Below are positions 14,301 through 29,612 of a stretch of DNA of 64,000 nucleotides, one piece after another. Positions within the stretch are counted from its first letter, which is position 1. Every line of letters starts with the position of its first letter. Both the position numbers and the translations under genes were made by a program. The notes below the pieces were generated by a model. The model saw only the letters and a list, made by a program, of their open reading frames with translations, did not search any database and was not told the DNA's origin. Source of the DNA: Siniperca chuatsi (lineage: Eukaryota; Chordata; Actinopteri; Centrarchiformes; Sinipercidae); NCBI RefSeq assembly GCF_020085105.1, contig NC_058046.1, positions 28,180,175 to 28,244,174 of the forward strand, read 5' to 3'.

Positions 14301-17300
14301 CTCCTGGCCCACGGGGAGTTGTGGGCAGGGAGGGACTTGAGGGCCCGCCTGGCATGGATGGACTGCCTGGTAAAGATGGAAGTAAAGGAGTCAAGGTGAG
14401 GACACTGTCAGTGGTGTACCTCGAATTAATGAAAAGAAAACCAGCTCCGATTATTGTTCACTAACTATCTTCTGTATTTAGGGGGAGCAAGGAGAAGATG
14501 GAGAAGTGGGCTTACCTGGCAAACCTGGGCAGCAGGGTAAAACTGGAGTGACAGGGCTTCCCGGAAGTCAAGGCTCCTTTGGACCAAAGGTGAGAATAAT
14601 GGGTGGACAATTTGTTGTGTACAGTTTGTTCTTCGTTTTAGTTGCTTGAGCTAAGAGGGCAAAACTTTGAACTTATTCACAAAGAACTTAATGTTAAGTT
14701 ATGGCACAAGTGTTTTTATAGATCACAATGCAGGCAATTTTATTGCCAATATCAAGTGGAAAGTGCCAACTCAGCTTTAATATGCCAGGGTTGCCTTGCT
14801 TGGCACCAAATTGCTGCATTAATATTTGGAGTGCTTTCTGATCTCAAAGGCCAAACTCTGCACAAAGTCTTTACAACATTTCTCAAAAGACCTCATACTC
14901 ACTGCAGTCCTTTTGGGAAGTTAGTGTTACAAATATTGATGAGTTGGCACACACATGAGTTTGCATTGCCTTGTCAATATTTCATAAAATGTACATAAGT
15001 GTGACTGTGAGAAACACGGAGAGGCTTTATTTCTTAGACCTGTAGTATTAAGTCATTTTCACATCACTGCCCATGGTTAGGGAATTAAGTATTCTGTATT
15101 CTGTTTTGGTAATATATTGGTGATATAAGTGCAAACATTTGTTGAATTTGGACAGTTTGATATGAGGTAAACTGTAGTTTGGTTCTACTGCATCTTGTGA
15201 TAATGAAACCTCCCAAAACTGATTTTAAGGGGCACCATAGTGATGTAGGGGAAAAGGCACCAGCCCAGCCCTGTTGAGATCCAGGTTCAGTTCTTGGCAG
15301 TGACGCTTCCTACTTGGTTAGGTGCCCCACTAAATGTAATTAGTAGTGTCCATTGGTGGGAAGCCAGTGAGGGATCACGAGCTTGTCGCTGCACTAGCTG
15401 CTTCTACTGGTTTGTCTTGGTGTCTGTTCAAAGGTTACTGGGTGGAATGTGAGGACAATGTGCATGTGTTTGCGTGTGTTTGTGTGTGTTCTCCAGGGTG
15501 AGAGGGGTCTTCCAGGCCAAACTGGTGCATCAGGAAAAAGAGGCTCAATTGGCGGGATGGGATTGCCAGGAAAACAAGGAGACCCCGGACCTAAAGGGCA
15601 ACCAGTGAGCACTGATCTGTCAAAATTCCTTTAAATGACAACTTCTTTGCTTGTTCAGTGATGAAGATTATCATACTTTCTCTTCTTCTCTGTTTATTAG
15701 GGGGACAGTGGTGAACAAGGATTTCCAGGGGTGTTGGGTCTGTTTGGACCAAAGGTATGCGCTCCCGTCAAGCTCTATTCACAACCAAAATGATGACCTC
15801 AGGTCAATCAAACCTGTAAAGTTTTAGTTATCCAGTCTGAACAGAGTTCTTAACTCTTAAACCAGACTTGTGATATTGCTCTAAGACAGTAAAATGACCC
15901 AAAAAGTAATTTCTGGGTTTAACTCACCTTTTGGTTGAAGTACTTTTGTGAAGTTTGAACATCTAAAATTGTCTGGCGGTACATTACTTTATATTGTCTT
16001 CAGTAAAAATTGGTATGAAAGCTATTAGGTATTACTGTAACATGCCCCAGGATGACATCTGCTACAACATAAGTCTTCTTTACTTACAGCACTGCTGCAC
16101 TATAGATTATTGCCAGCTGAAGAAACAGAACAGGCTTTACTAGAGTCTCACTCTTTAATTTAAAACCCTGAGAGTTATGTTGGATATTTTCCTACTGCGG
16201 GAATTGAACAGGAGTGTGAAGCAGATGTGCTTTGTGTTAGTGTTCAGCATCGTGTATAGTAATTGTTCTAACTCACAAGTAAGGTAAGGAGAATTAAAGT
16301 CATCAGATAAAAGTGCAGAAATAAAGGCTCTGAAACAAAGTGTTAAACATCACAAGTCACTGGAGTGATGTTGAATGGCTGTAATTACGTAATGGCAACA
16401 ATATTGACCTTATTCTAAATAAGAGGAGAGGTTAAGCCATTTACAGTAGTTTCCACTTCCTCAGAATTATTATATTAATCAGACTTAAGCTTTTTTTTTT
16501 GTTATGGTACTATTATAATAAATTTAGCAAAAACACTGCTGCAAGTAACTGCTGTCAGTAAAACAAACTTTAATATCTCTTTAATGAAGAGTGTCATTTG
16601 TTAAAATCGCCACAGACACACATTAAGCCAAGTGACATTAGTTATTAAGAGGTCTTGTGTAGTGTTGAAATGATTAGTCAATAATTTAAAGAGTTGATCA
16701 ACAGAAATTTTGAACAAACAAATTCCAAACTACCTGCTACTTATGAGCAAGTTTTGAATATGCACAGTGTTCACACGAAAAGTGACAAATTGAAGGATAC
16801 TCAAAAAAATTTTTTATACATACAATACAATATATACACACTAAATCCACTTTTATTTTTGAGTGTGCTTTTCATCAACACTGTTGTCCTAAAATGCAAC
16901 GCACACAGGAAATGGAGCTCCTACTCACAGTTGCAATCAATTAAAACAAATTGCAAATGGTGTACAGTACGATAACTACAGAAACACCTCAAAAAACAAA
17001 CAACTAATGTATTTAAACTTTGGGGGAACGTGCTGATTCTTGATGAAGTTTATTTGGCAGTCCAAAGTTGTATTTTGACTGACGTCCATCGAAGTATTGT
17101 ACTGTTTACTTTTAGTACAAAATGGAAAAAGACTTTTGAGATTCTGTGTACAAACTCTAAAAATAGTATACTGTGACAATTTGTATTAGCATATAGTACA
17201 GACTGTGTGTAATTACCATGTAGTTTGGAAATTGGAGTGAGTTTTCTTAGAGCCACCACCTAAAGGCCATTAAAAGAACTGCAGCTTATTACATTTCAGC

Positions 17301-20300
17301 TGCTTAAGCATTGACGAGGTGGATCGCAGAGAAATTTTTCAATGTAACAAGTACTACTTGTTGCCAGTAGGTCAACAAAGGTAATTAATTACTTAATTCT
17401 GGTTTAACCTTTAACTTACCATAACTTATCCACAAAAAATAAATATTTGTCTTTCTAGGGACCCCCAGGAGACTTTGGCTCAGCAGGGATACAGGGACCG
17501 AAAGGACCACGTGGTTTGATGGTAAGATGAAGATTAATGGCTGTTTGCTAACTCAGTGCAGTATTTGAGCCAGTGCCAATGCAGTGAACTCTCACCAACT
17601 GCACACTTCCCAATGAAAAATAAGCGATGCTCCATCAGCTGCTCCATCATATGTGTCCTCAGTCACTAACATGTCTCCGCTTTCCAGGGTATGGAGGGAG
17701 CTTTGGGCCCCATTGGCATCATTGGCCCCAGCGGTCATCCTGTATGTACCTCATATCTCACCCTATCTGCCAAGCTTTATGTGACTTCTCTCTGCTTTTT
17801 GTCAGTGATGGAGTGATCCTCTGTCTCCTTTCTCTCCATCAGGGACCCCAGGGTGACAAAGGAAGTCGGGGGGAGACGGTGCGTGTCGCTGTTTTGATGA
17901 ATCCTTTTCTGTCTGTACTGTGAGCACAGAATAGGATACTTAGTATGGAGACAGCACACCACTCAGCCTCCTTTGCCCTCAGCACTTTTCATTTCCTATT
18001 GTGCTCCTCTGTTTGTTGTTACACTCACAGTGACACTTAGCTGCTGTGGAATTCCTGTCAGGGTGATAAATATTGGCTGCATGCTCATCTCAAGCTTTTT
18101 AAGGGGTTTGTTGAGTGCTCATACACAGTCATAATTCACAATTCACTCCTAAAACGCCAACATTCATGTATGGGTTTGCTGCGTGAAAATTGGATTTGCT
18201 GTGAAGAAATAAGATTTCTGAGTGTAGGCTTGCAAAAGAAGCAAGAGAGCAATTCAACATCCAGTAGAGAAAGACTGTCTATTGAACTGGTAGCACAAAG
18301 AGTGCGTTACACTGCACATGATGGAATAATATCTGGTCTGCTCTCAAACTCATTCTCTTATTGTGGGATTGTCTACTTGTGAATATTGATTTATTTTTCT
18401 TTCATCTCCAACAGGGGTTGCAAGGACCAAGGGTGAGTAATTATTCACTTCTGTAGCTTAATCATCATTCTTTGCACAGGCCTGTGGTCTGCTCAGTATT
18501 AGAAGAAATGAATGAACTACTTTATCATCTTCTTCTATAAAGGCCAGACTAAATAATTTGGAGGCTAATGTGGTGATGCAATTTTTTTCAGGGCTCTCCT
18601 GGCCCTCGTGGACCACCTGGACCACCAGTAAGTTTTCTTACATATCATCATTTCATGTAATTCAGTCTAGATCTGAGCGTCAAAACAAGTGAAAAAGAAC
18701 ACCAATGAGAATTGGGCGAATTGGTTAAAAGGGGTTCTTCACACATTTTCCAGAAATGTGCAGCTGAATTAGATACTTCTCAGATCAAGGACAGACTGGA
18801 GCATACTGATTGGTTTGCAGTCTTCTTATAGTGCGAACAGACTTTTTTTTTACTTTACTGTGTCTTTGTAAGAGTCAAAATATAGTAATGCAAAATGCAA
18901 TGCAAAATGCAATGCATACAGCAGTGTCAAAAGATCTTTTCCTCTTGAAAAATTGCACTTGCTTCCAAATCATTTTTTTTTTTTTTTTGCATTTTAAGAA
19001 GTTTCTTGAAACAAGTAACAGTATTTAGACATAAGTCATATAATTCCACTAGTGTCAAGATACTGTTACTTGATCAAGAAACTTGTCAAACATAATTATT
19101 AGAATGAGCTCATCTGCATTGAACACAAGTGAGATTATGTTACACCATTGGCAGTTTCCCCCCCAGTTGGTGTTAATCCTGAAAATGGTGGATTTGATGA
19201 CACCTGAGGTGGTCACACTAAGTGTGTTTTCATAAATCAGATCCCAAAGTTACATAAAATAGTAGACTCTGTGGGTGCAGCATCTAGTCTGCTAGAAAAT
19301 AATTTGACGAAGAAAAAATCATTTGTGCATCTACACCCTAGCTAAACAACACACTTGATATGCTCAAACTAATTCTAGACGTGCTTGTTTTCCACTGTTA
19401 GCCAGCAGCTCTTCTTTTCTGCATTTCACATGCCTCATTCCCTGTGCATTCATGATTGTTTCTGTGCATATCTGCATATTGCGTGAGAATGACAGAACCC
19501 ACCACCAACAGTGGAGATTAGGAACTACAGAACTGCTTTCTGAACACACATACGCTGAGTGTGTCAATATACATGGTGCATATAACACAGGTCTCTCTCT
19601 TTGGTTTTTAGGGTCTTCCCAGTTCTGCCCTCTCACTTGTAAGTATGTTTCTCTTTGTTGTCAGTTCGAGGTTCTATGAATGATGACGTTAAAGTACAAA
19701 CTGAAAAGTAAAAATGACCATGGCTGTGGTTACCTTATTGCCTTGCTGTCTTCTTTGGTAGAGAAATGAGGCTCTTGGTGCTGCCTTTCCAGTCATCGAT
19801 TCCCATGCTGCACTGAGGTCAGAGGTTAGTTTTGAAACTATGCTCATTGCAAGGAATCGCTGTCGATTGTTGGGGTCCTAATGGTTATTATTAATCTGAA
19901 TGAGTCTATATAAACTTGAAAAAGTTAGAGATCCAACTAAAGTCAGTCAAAAAAAGTTATCTGATGTAATAAAGGATTACAATTTTATAGAAATTACATT
20001 TTTAAAAAAGTATGCCAATATTTCTGTCCAAAGCAGAATTATCAGAGCATGGACCTGCCCATGTTAGACCAGAGTACAGACATCTTCAAGACCTTGCAGC
20101 ATCTCAGCACTCTGATCCAGAGTCTTAAGAACCCGCTTGGAACCCGTGACAACCCTGCACGAATCTGCCGAGACCTCTACAACTGTGAACAGAGGATGTA
20201 CGATGGTGAGGAGATATTTAAACCGCTTCGTCAGTTCTGTGCACATATTCATTCTGTTCTTATTAATTAAGAGCCGTCTCTTCCTCTGCTGCTACTCTTT

Positions 20301-21826
20301 GACAGGAACTTACTGGATCGACCCAAACCTCGGCTGCGCTGCTGACACTATTGAGGTGACGTGCAACTTCACTGGTGGAGGACAGACTTGCCTGAAACCG
20401 ATCACAGTATCCAAGGTTTGGCTCACATCTGTATTTAGCCATTTGCTTCAGCAAGACCAAACAGCCAGTAAAATGCAAACTCATATAACTTAGATGCAGA
20501 CAAGATCACTTCGGGAGCTTATTATGCAGACAGTGGATGAATATCAAATTCCTTATGAACATTTAAAGAATGTTCTCTTTCTCAAAAGGTAGAGAAGCTT
20601 AAGAGTCAAATGTTGTTCATGTAATAAATTAAGGTGCACAGCTGTTCATTTTCTGGCTCTATACTATAAACTGTAGCTCTTTTTTGATAATGGATAATTC
20701 TCGCAATGAATCTTAAGGATTCCCATTTAGTCACCATTAAAGGCACGCTCAGTCGGCCAAGTAAACCTATAGAATATCAAATTCTCCTTTAATCCCTTTG
20801 TGCTGAAGTTATACTTCGGCCATAAGATATTGCAACAAAACATCACAGCACACACATGCACAAATACAGACTCAATGCCTGCATAAACTGTAAATGAAAA
20901 AAGGGGGCAGACAATCATACTTAAAGGCACACTCTGATGCAGATGTAACTCATTCTAATTAATAACAGAACTGGAATCTGTTATCAACTCCCAAATTGAT
21001 TGTGCTCAAGTTCTTCTATTACTTGCCAACAACTAAGTCAAATAATTAATGTTTACATCAGGAATGTTTGTGAAGAAACAGAAACTGTCATTAAAACAGG
21101 CCTATACTCTAAATGATAAATTCTTCATCTACTCAAATTTATCAAACGTTTGCTTTACAGTTGGAGATAGGAGTGGGTCGTATCCAGATGAACTTCGTCC
21201 ACCTTTTGAGCAGTGAGGCAGTGCAGCACATCACCATCCACTGCCTTAACACACCTGTGTGGGCAGCAGGACCCTCCCTGCAACCTTCACGGAGGGCGGT
21301 GAGCTTCAAGGCCTGGACAGGGGAGAAGATTCAGGCAGGCGACCTCCTGGAGCCGCTCATACCAAGAGACGACTGCTGGGTATGCACGGTTACTTTCTGG
21401 CATGGATTCAAAGTAGAACTTTTATGTGAAAGTATGCAGAACTCAACCCTGGTCCAAAATGTATACATCCTTAAAGCAATGGTTAAAACATTTTGGGAAA
21501 TGCACTGATATGCTTTCTTGCTGAGAGTTAGACGAGAAGATCGATAGCACCCCACAGGGCACCATTACCCTGTGGAGCTCCTGTAAACAAAGTCCAGCCC
21601 TAGAGAGAACTGACCCTGTGATGTTATTTTGTCTTCCACTTCATCACATCACGTGACATAATGCAACCTTTACTTTCAGATTAAAGATGGCCGTTGGCGT
21701 CAGGCCCACTTCATCTTCCAGACCCAGGACCCAAACTTACTCCCCATAGTGGATCTGTACAACCTACCGACCACAGAACCTGGCGCACGCTATCACCTCG
21801 AGGTTGGACCCGTGTGCTTCTTATAG
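499..21826 (+). CDS. col27a1: collagen alpha-1(XXVII)-like chain, 3' part (35 exons; 5' end outside window)
   Basis: This is a secreted fibrillar procollagen chain, expected to form homotrimers in cartilage and other extracellular matrix. The exons in the window sum to 2493 nt, or 830 codons plus stop, and every join keeps frame. About 29 exons encode Gly-X-Y repeats, mostly in the 54-bp and 108-bp units typical of fibrillar collagens. They are followed by a short non-collagenous linker and a COLFI propeptide ending in the residues VCFL. Within the fibrillar family the type XXVII assignment rests on the short helix end (GLQGPR, then GPP repeats), the linker containing LGAAF, and propeptide motifs such as NPLGT..NPAR, TYW.DPNLGC and MNFLHLLSSE-like sequence. 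Type XXIV is the closest alternative. Teleosts usually carry a and b copies; I cannot tell which this is. The signal peptide, N-propeptide and first helix exons lie to the left of base 1. Confidence 0.93.
1405..1500. repeat. palindromic transposon-like fragment (cccgtat/atacggg motifs)
   Basis: The sequence contains GTCCCGTATAATACGGGAT, an almost perfect palindrome, followed by two more cccgtat copies. It starts with GGGTTGCCACCTGTCCCG, which I recognise as a common dispersed sequence in fish. It is probably the end of a DNA transposon. The partner end was not found nearby. Confidence 0.45.
1869..1889. repeat. (TG)n microsatellite
   Basis: An uninterrupted TG run in a col27a1 intron. Confidence 0.9.
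5037..5060. repeat. (ATT)n microsatellite
   Basis: About eight ATT units in the intron between the exons at 4799 and 5861. Confidence 0.9.
7404..7850. mobile_element. non-autonomous inverted-repeat element (MITE-like) in a col27a1 intron
   Basis: A block near 7440-7485 (CCAATTGGAAAACTAGAGTA and following) reappears as its reverse complement near 7765-7810, with roughly 90% identity by eye over about 45 bases. The outer flanks also match weakly: acaaagtgttac..tgccac on one side, gtggcaaagtaa on the other. The interior has no coding potential. This arrangement fits a short DNA-transposon derivative. I could not fix the exact ends or a target-site duplication. Confidence 0.55.
9180..9410. repeat. 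CpG-rich insert with palindromic core in a col27a1 intron
   Basis: A small CpG-rich patch interrupts an otherwise AT-rich intron. Its core at 9260-9285 (cctgagccacgcggctcacg inside) reads nearly the same on both strands. It looks like a fragment of a dispersed element rather than a promoter. No exon or gene start is visible here. Confidence 0.4.
10306..15754 (+). CDS. col27a1: col27a1 helix exons 11-24 of the window
   Basis: Exons: 10306-10413, 10513-10566, 10829-10936, 11015-11068, 12363-12416, 13451-13507, 13597-13650, 13760-13813, 13928-13981, 14113-14166, 14288-14395, 14482-14589, 15497-15604 and 15701-15754. Five are 108 bp, eight are 54 bp and one is 57 bp. Two imperfections in the triplet register are visible. 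In exon 10829-10936 a GPV triplet is followed by SEQ where GEQ is expected. In the 57-bp exon 13451-13507 the order is [13 protein letters not shown], so a residue is inserted and a glycine is replaced by serine. Short helix imperfections are known for types XXIV and XXVII. The exon ending at 10413 has tandem donors (10408 and 10414); only the second keeps Gly-X-Y with the next exon. Confidence 0.93.
15232..15430 (+). repeat. possible tRNA-derived SINE remnant
   Basis: The stretch contains AGGTTCAGTTC, close to an RNA polymerase III B box (GGTTCAAnTCC). It is followed by a tail (cattggtgggaagccagtga, then ggatcacgagcttgtcgctg) of a kind I associate with dispersed teleost repeats. The A box is not clear and no poly-A or simple tail was identified. 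The call is tentative. Confidence 0.4.
17459..19824 (+). CDS. col27a1: col27a1 end of helix and telopeptide linker, exons 25-31
   Basis: Exons: 17459-17521 (63 bp), 17688-17741 (54), 17843-17878 (36), 18415-18432 (18), 18592-18627 (36), 19612-19638 (27) and 19762-19824 (63). The 18-bp microexon encodes only GLQGPR. The exon at 18592 encodes [12 protein letters not shown] and ends the uninterrupted helix. The exons at 19612 and 19762 encode a non-collagenous linker (GLPSSALSL, then RNEALGAAF and so on). This corresponds to the C-telopeptide and the start of the C-propeptide. Splice sites are canonical throughout. I do not see a clear furin or BMP1 cleavage motif, and I make no claim about the processing site. 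Confidence 0.9.
20037..21826 (+). CDS. col27a1: col27a1 COLFI C-propeptide, exons 32-35
   Basis: Exons: 20037-20205 (169 nt), 20306-20415 (110), 21161-21379 (219) and 21680-21826 (147 including TAG). The domain directs chain selection and trimerisation of the procollagen in the ER before it is cleaved outside the cell. Eight cysteines are readable: two in [10 protein letters not shown], one each in NLGC, VTC and GQTC, one in IHCLN, one in DDCW, and the last in VCFL at the C-terminus. A canonical N-glycosylation site is present in CNFTGG. The split codon across 20205/20306 (G plus GA) gives the glycine of DGTYW, which confirms the junction. A repeat fragment lies in the intron before the last exon. 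Confidence 0.95.
21483..21551 (+). repeat. terminal fragment of an inverted-repeat element
   Basis: The sequence TTTTGGGAAATGCACTGATA and onward to GAGAAGATCGATAGCACC closely matches the left end of the element at 52285-52740. It lies in the last col27a1 intron. Only one end is present. Confidence 0.65.
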
Positions 21827-23380
21827 GGCCTTGTGGAGGGGCCGGGAATATTCCTGAAAGGAGTGACTGTGGGGAGAGACTAATAATGCTTCTGTGGTTT
21901 CCAGAACAACAGACCCCCCATTTTCTCTCCACAAAATATGCTTGGACTGCAGAAACAGGAGGGGGCACCAAAGAAAGAAGGCCCACTGAAAATGCAGAGA
22001 TAAGACTTTTAGCACTAATCAGCCTATGGAAAACAACAATAAGCTTCTTTTTCAGAGACTTGTTTGTGTGAAACAAGACCTGAAGGCCCCTTTTGGAAGG
22101 AAGTAATATGAACGTCTCATTCTGTTAACTCTCTGACCATGTTGTATCATATTTTCTTCACGGTCTGATACCCGATTTTGCAAAAACCTAAAATATATTT
22201 CAAAAGAGATCTGTACAGAAATATGGAACAGTTACATCTGCAAATGCAATTATTGCAATGATTCCTATTTTAATGTTTTAAGTATTATTTATACATGTAT
22301 ATGTACTGTATATTGTAATATAAAGTGCAATAGTTATTGTTCCACAGCCTTTAGGCATATACAGTATCAACATCAAAACACTCATTCAGGTATACAGTGT
22401 GCCTCAGACACACAGACATACTGTCTCCAGGTAAGTCTTTTTGAGCCTCAAATAACTGTCCTGTGCTGAGAGCCCCCATGTTTATACAGAGATCTTCACA
22501 CAAGAAACTGCTGTGTGGTATGTTCCATGTTTAAAGTGGACCGAAGCTTTCCACAGTGAGAACTGAGAAAAGTGTGTCAAGATGCTACCTCGTACTGCAC
22601 CTCTCATCTCACAGCCGTTACCTGATAAAATCTGGGATGACAGAGGTGACACCTGGTGCTGAAACAGTTGACACTTATGATAAACTCTCGTCAGCTCTCA
22701 GCAAAGCAATGTCTGTGCTTTACGAAAAAGGGAAGATTGTAAAATATACACGCAGGCCAAATTCATTAAATTATATTTTCAAGGTAGTATTTTAACGTTT
22801 TCAATACTCTCTGATATTGAGTCTGACACTATAAGTTAAGTTTTTTTTTTTTTATCTCGTAAATGTCTATAATTATGCAACCTTTATTATCTACAGTGGA
22901 TTCTATTTAATTTTTATTTAAATTCTGTTTAGCTTTCCAGTTCAAAACCAGGCATCAACATCACGTTTTATCACATTTTTGGTCATTTGGAGCTTTAAGG
23001 ATTCTACAGTCTGTATGTGTTTTTTTTTTTTTGTTAAACTGTCCAAAACAATCAGCTGTATTTTAGGACATTATCTTTTTTTTTTCCTTTTTTTTAAACT
23101 GTTCATGCATTTGTCACTCAAAGTTGCAGCAATAATGGTTGGTCCCGCCAATCTATAAACTCAGAGGATTTCTTACAATACACAACACTAAACTACCACG
23201 GTACATGAGCTTACAGTGTTTGGTCTGTACAGACATTTTATGATGCGTGAATGAAGTCTAATGACTCAACAGGTAATTCAATAAATGTCTGAAACCTTTG
23301 TTGATAAGCAGCTTTCAAAGTTTTTTCAAAGACAACTTCATAGCAAAGTGAGAAAATAAAAGTGCGTTTTAGCTTCCTTC
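21827..23380 (+). other. probable col27a1 3' UTR and convergent intergenic DNA
   Basis: No coding exon is visible between the collagen stop and the last exon of the SDR gene at 23613. Candidate poly-A signals on the + strand are AATATAAA near 22317, AATAAA at 23280-23285 and AATAAA at 23355-23360. The region is AT-rich with several poly-T runs. Because the two genes converge here, their 3' ends may overlap. Confidence 0.5.
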
Positions 23381-23612
23381 ATTTCATTTCACATCTGGAA
23401 CTGTCAAATCCTGACTGCTAATACCCATTGAGAAAAATTGTGTCATTGAAGTAATGCCTCTTTTTTTTTCTTCTAACATTTCCCCACTGATCAGTTGTAG
23501 TGGCAATAGGCTGATTCTTTCAACTGCAGCCTTATTTGATACAAAAACACAGGCAGACTTAGAGGTTCAAAGCACTATATTAGCAGACTGCTGTATCTTA
23601 ACATCCACGATC

Positions 23613-27376
<3,764 letters not shown>

Positions 27377-27615
27377 AGTTTCTTTGGAGTTTGCATAAAC
27401 GTCCTAGACCCAATGCTACATGCTTCGTCCACTAGTGATGACGCAGTTTGACGCGTCAGATACTTGCTGATTTGTAGTTCACATACGACTTCAACACTGC
27501 TCTTTTCCACACCTCCAACCACACCTCCAGCATCTTGTCTCTAGAAGTGCAGACACTTGAAAATATTTATTTTTGCACGCAGAAAATGTTTTGAAAATCA
27601 TGCTAACAACACAAC
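27377..27615 (-). promoter_or_regulatory. likely promoter/5' region of the SDR gene, next to the ppil3 3' end
   Basis: This stretch is upstream of the SDR ATG at 27376 and contains a CRE-like palindrome (TTGACGCGTCAG) near 27450. The ppil3 transcript, on the same strand, probably ends near 27615, so the two genes are close head-to-tail neighbours. The promoter role is inferred from position only. Confidence 0.4.
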
Positions 27616-27632
27616 ATATCAATTATAAAAGT

Positions 27633-27638
27633 TTTATT
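27633..27638 (-). terminator. ppil3: candidate ppil3 poly-A signal
   Basis: TTTATT on the + strand gives AATAAA on the - strand, about 490 bases beyond the ppil3 stop codon. That is a reasonable 3' UTR length. Confidence 0.5.
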
Positions 27639-28124
27639 CAGTACACAACATTGTCAATTTATTTACATTGCCTATCCAGAAAAAAAAAAAAGATCAGAAT
27701 CTGTATAGCAGTACTGTACAAAGTCAGGCGCATTTTGTTTTTTGACCAAATTGTGACTTGCATGAAGATGAATATGTGAAGAATAACCTAAATTTCTTCA
27801 TTACAAAGGCTTTGTCACATCAAGAAAGTGGAGAAAGCATACTCCTGAATTTAGCTTTGGGATGCAAAATCTGGCGCCGCTCCAGGGACAGTGACTAAGG
27901 TGTTGACTTATTTAAACCATAAGGTATTTTTCATCCAAATGACTTCAGTCAGTGTCCTGTTCAGTGTTGATGTCTGGGGAATTTCTCTCCAATTTCTAGC
28001 CTCTGACAAGTTATCCATTTTAACTTTGGCAAGGTACTATACACTGTATGAATCGGCTTATTGGAAATATCAATCTCCACGCCCTGTGTTGAAGGCCTAT
28101 CTGCATATTTGAAGAGACAGCAGT

Positions 28125-29612
28125 CTATCCTGCAAAAGGGTTGGCATGAATGGTCACGTCCTTTATCCGAGTTTCAGTCAGTGGTCGGAACGTCTTTTCG
28201 TTGACAGGCAGTTTCTCCAGTTCATCCAGTGTTTCCAGGCCATCGATAATCCTACATGTTGAAGAGAGCAAGATGTCAGCTGCAATCACAAATTATAGTT
28301 GAACCAATCAATAACTGCCAAGCACACTCTACTGGCTGTCTATAGAGCCAAAACAAATTTCATTGCGTCTCTCTGTCTCTTATATCCCCTCCTTATAACA
28401 ACCATGTATCGGTATAAAAAGGTTGCGTACTTTCCAAACACTGTGTACTTCATGTCCAGATGGGGCTGTTTGGCATATGTGAAGAAAAACTGGGAGCCAT
28501 TTGTGTTGGGGCCATTGTTTGCCATTGAGACCACTCCTCTTACATTATGCTGAAATAAAAGAAAGAGAAAAGAAGACAAAAGTGACAATGTTAAAGACTG
28601 ACCCCTGATGAAACATTGGGTAACACTTCTTTCTGACATAGGCAAACGAGCTGGAGTTAGAAGGTACTCACTTTCAGGTGTTCACTGTACTCATCTTCAA
28701 ATTTGCGACCCCATATACTTGTTCCTCCTTTACCTGTGCCTGAATGGTTTAACCAAGATATAGGGAACAATGGACAGGAAGTGAGGATGTGAATTCTGGC
28801 ATTTTAGTACTGAAATGCAGCAGATGCAGCAACAATCCCGTACCTGTCGGATCTCCAGTTTGAACCATGAAACCTTTAATGTTTCGGTGGAAGACGCAGC
28901 CGTTGTAGAACCCACTGGCACACAAAGCAAGAAAGTTCTGTAAATAGTAAAAGATGTTAAGATATTCCATGACTTTGTTAAGGAAAAGATGTGTAAATCT
29001 GTTTAGGCCTTTATAAATTACAACATTATCATCACAAAGGGTGTGTGCAATACGTTTTCTACTAAAACTAACATGCACAAACATGAAAACTGTGGAGAAA
29101 ACGCAACATAACCATGTGTGTGATAATATATCATATAAAAGCAAGGAACTGTAGAATCTAAAATAAAACAATAACACAACTTAAATGCGTTTTCATACCC
29201 GTTCTGAAATGAACGGAAACCAGCAGCTGAAGAGCTGGAGCATGTCACTTACTGTAGATGACTTACCTCACATGTTCTCGGTGTGCGCTCACAAAACAAT
29301 TCAATTTTAATCTCTCCTAGATCTGTGTGAAGGGTGACAGCCTGTGGAATTGACAAAAGAAAGAAAATAATTAAATGTTAACTTTTAAGAGGCACAGGAA
29401 CGGCCATTCATTACTGTCCGCTACTTAGCTTAGCCTGTTACCCAGACTGCAAAAATAAGCTAATTCTCGTCATAAAAATGGCCGTTTCCGAACTGGCTCA
29501 TAACAAACTAATCTGCGTTAAACCATCATATTAGTTAATAGCTTCTTTAAGTGTTCTGTTAGTTTCATGTTGACAGCTACCGACTGGAATTTTGTACAAC
29601 AAAATTTACCAT
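28125..29612 (-). CDS. ppil3: peptidyl-prolyl cis-trans isomerase-like 3, 6 coding exons
   Basis: PPIL3 is a small single-domain cyclophilin found in spliceosome-associated complexes; it isomerises X-Pro bonds. Coding exons in transcript order: 29612-29610, 29341-29267, 28937-28844, 28739-28672, 28549-28431 and 28251-28125. They sum to 486 nt, giving 161 residues, the same length as human PPIL3. The first coding exon supplies only the ATG. Recognisable segments are [37 protein letters not shown] (with the conserved Arg, Phe, Met and Gln of the cyclophilin active site), [25 protein letters not shown] and the C-terminal IHANPFAG. Splice sites are canonical and split codons rebuild the expected residues (GGAAA plus G; ACAG plus GC). 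The protein has no signal peptide and no membrane segment. Confidence 0.96.

Noticed and set aside
14642..14998. 118-codon frame in a collagen intron
   Set aside because: It lies wholly in the intron between 14589 and 15497, with no domain resemblance and no splice context.
21694..22071. 125-codon frame overlapping the end of the collagen
   Set aside because: It is a shifted frame over the COLFI last exon and 3' UTR. The collagen frame has family motifs and the expected VCFL end.
28431..28549. Apparent phase mismatch at the last ppil3 junction
   Set aside because: It arose from a wrong reverse complement. The exon ends in GGAAA before GTACGC, and the next exon supplies the G, so the codon is AAG.
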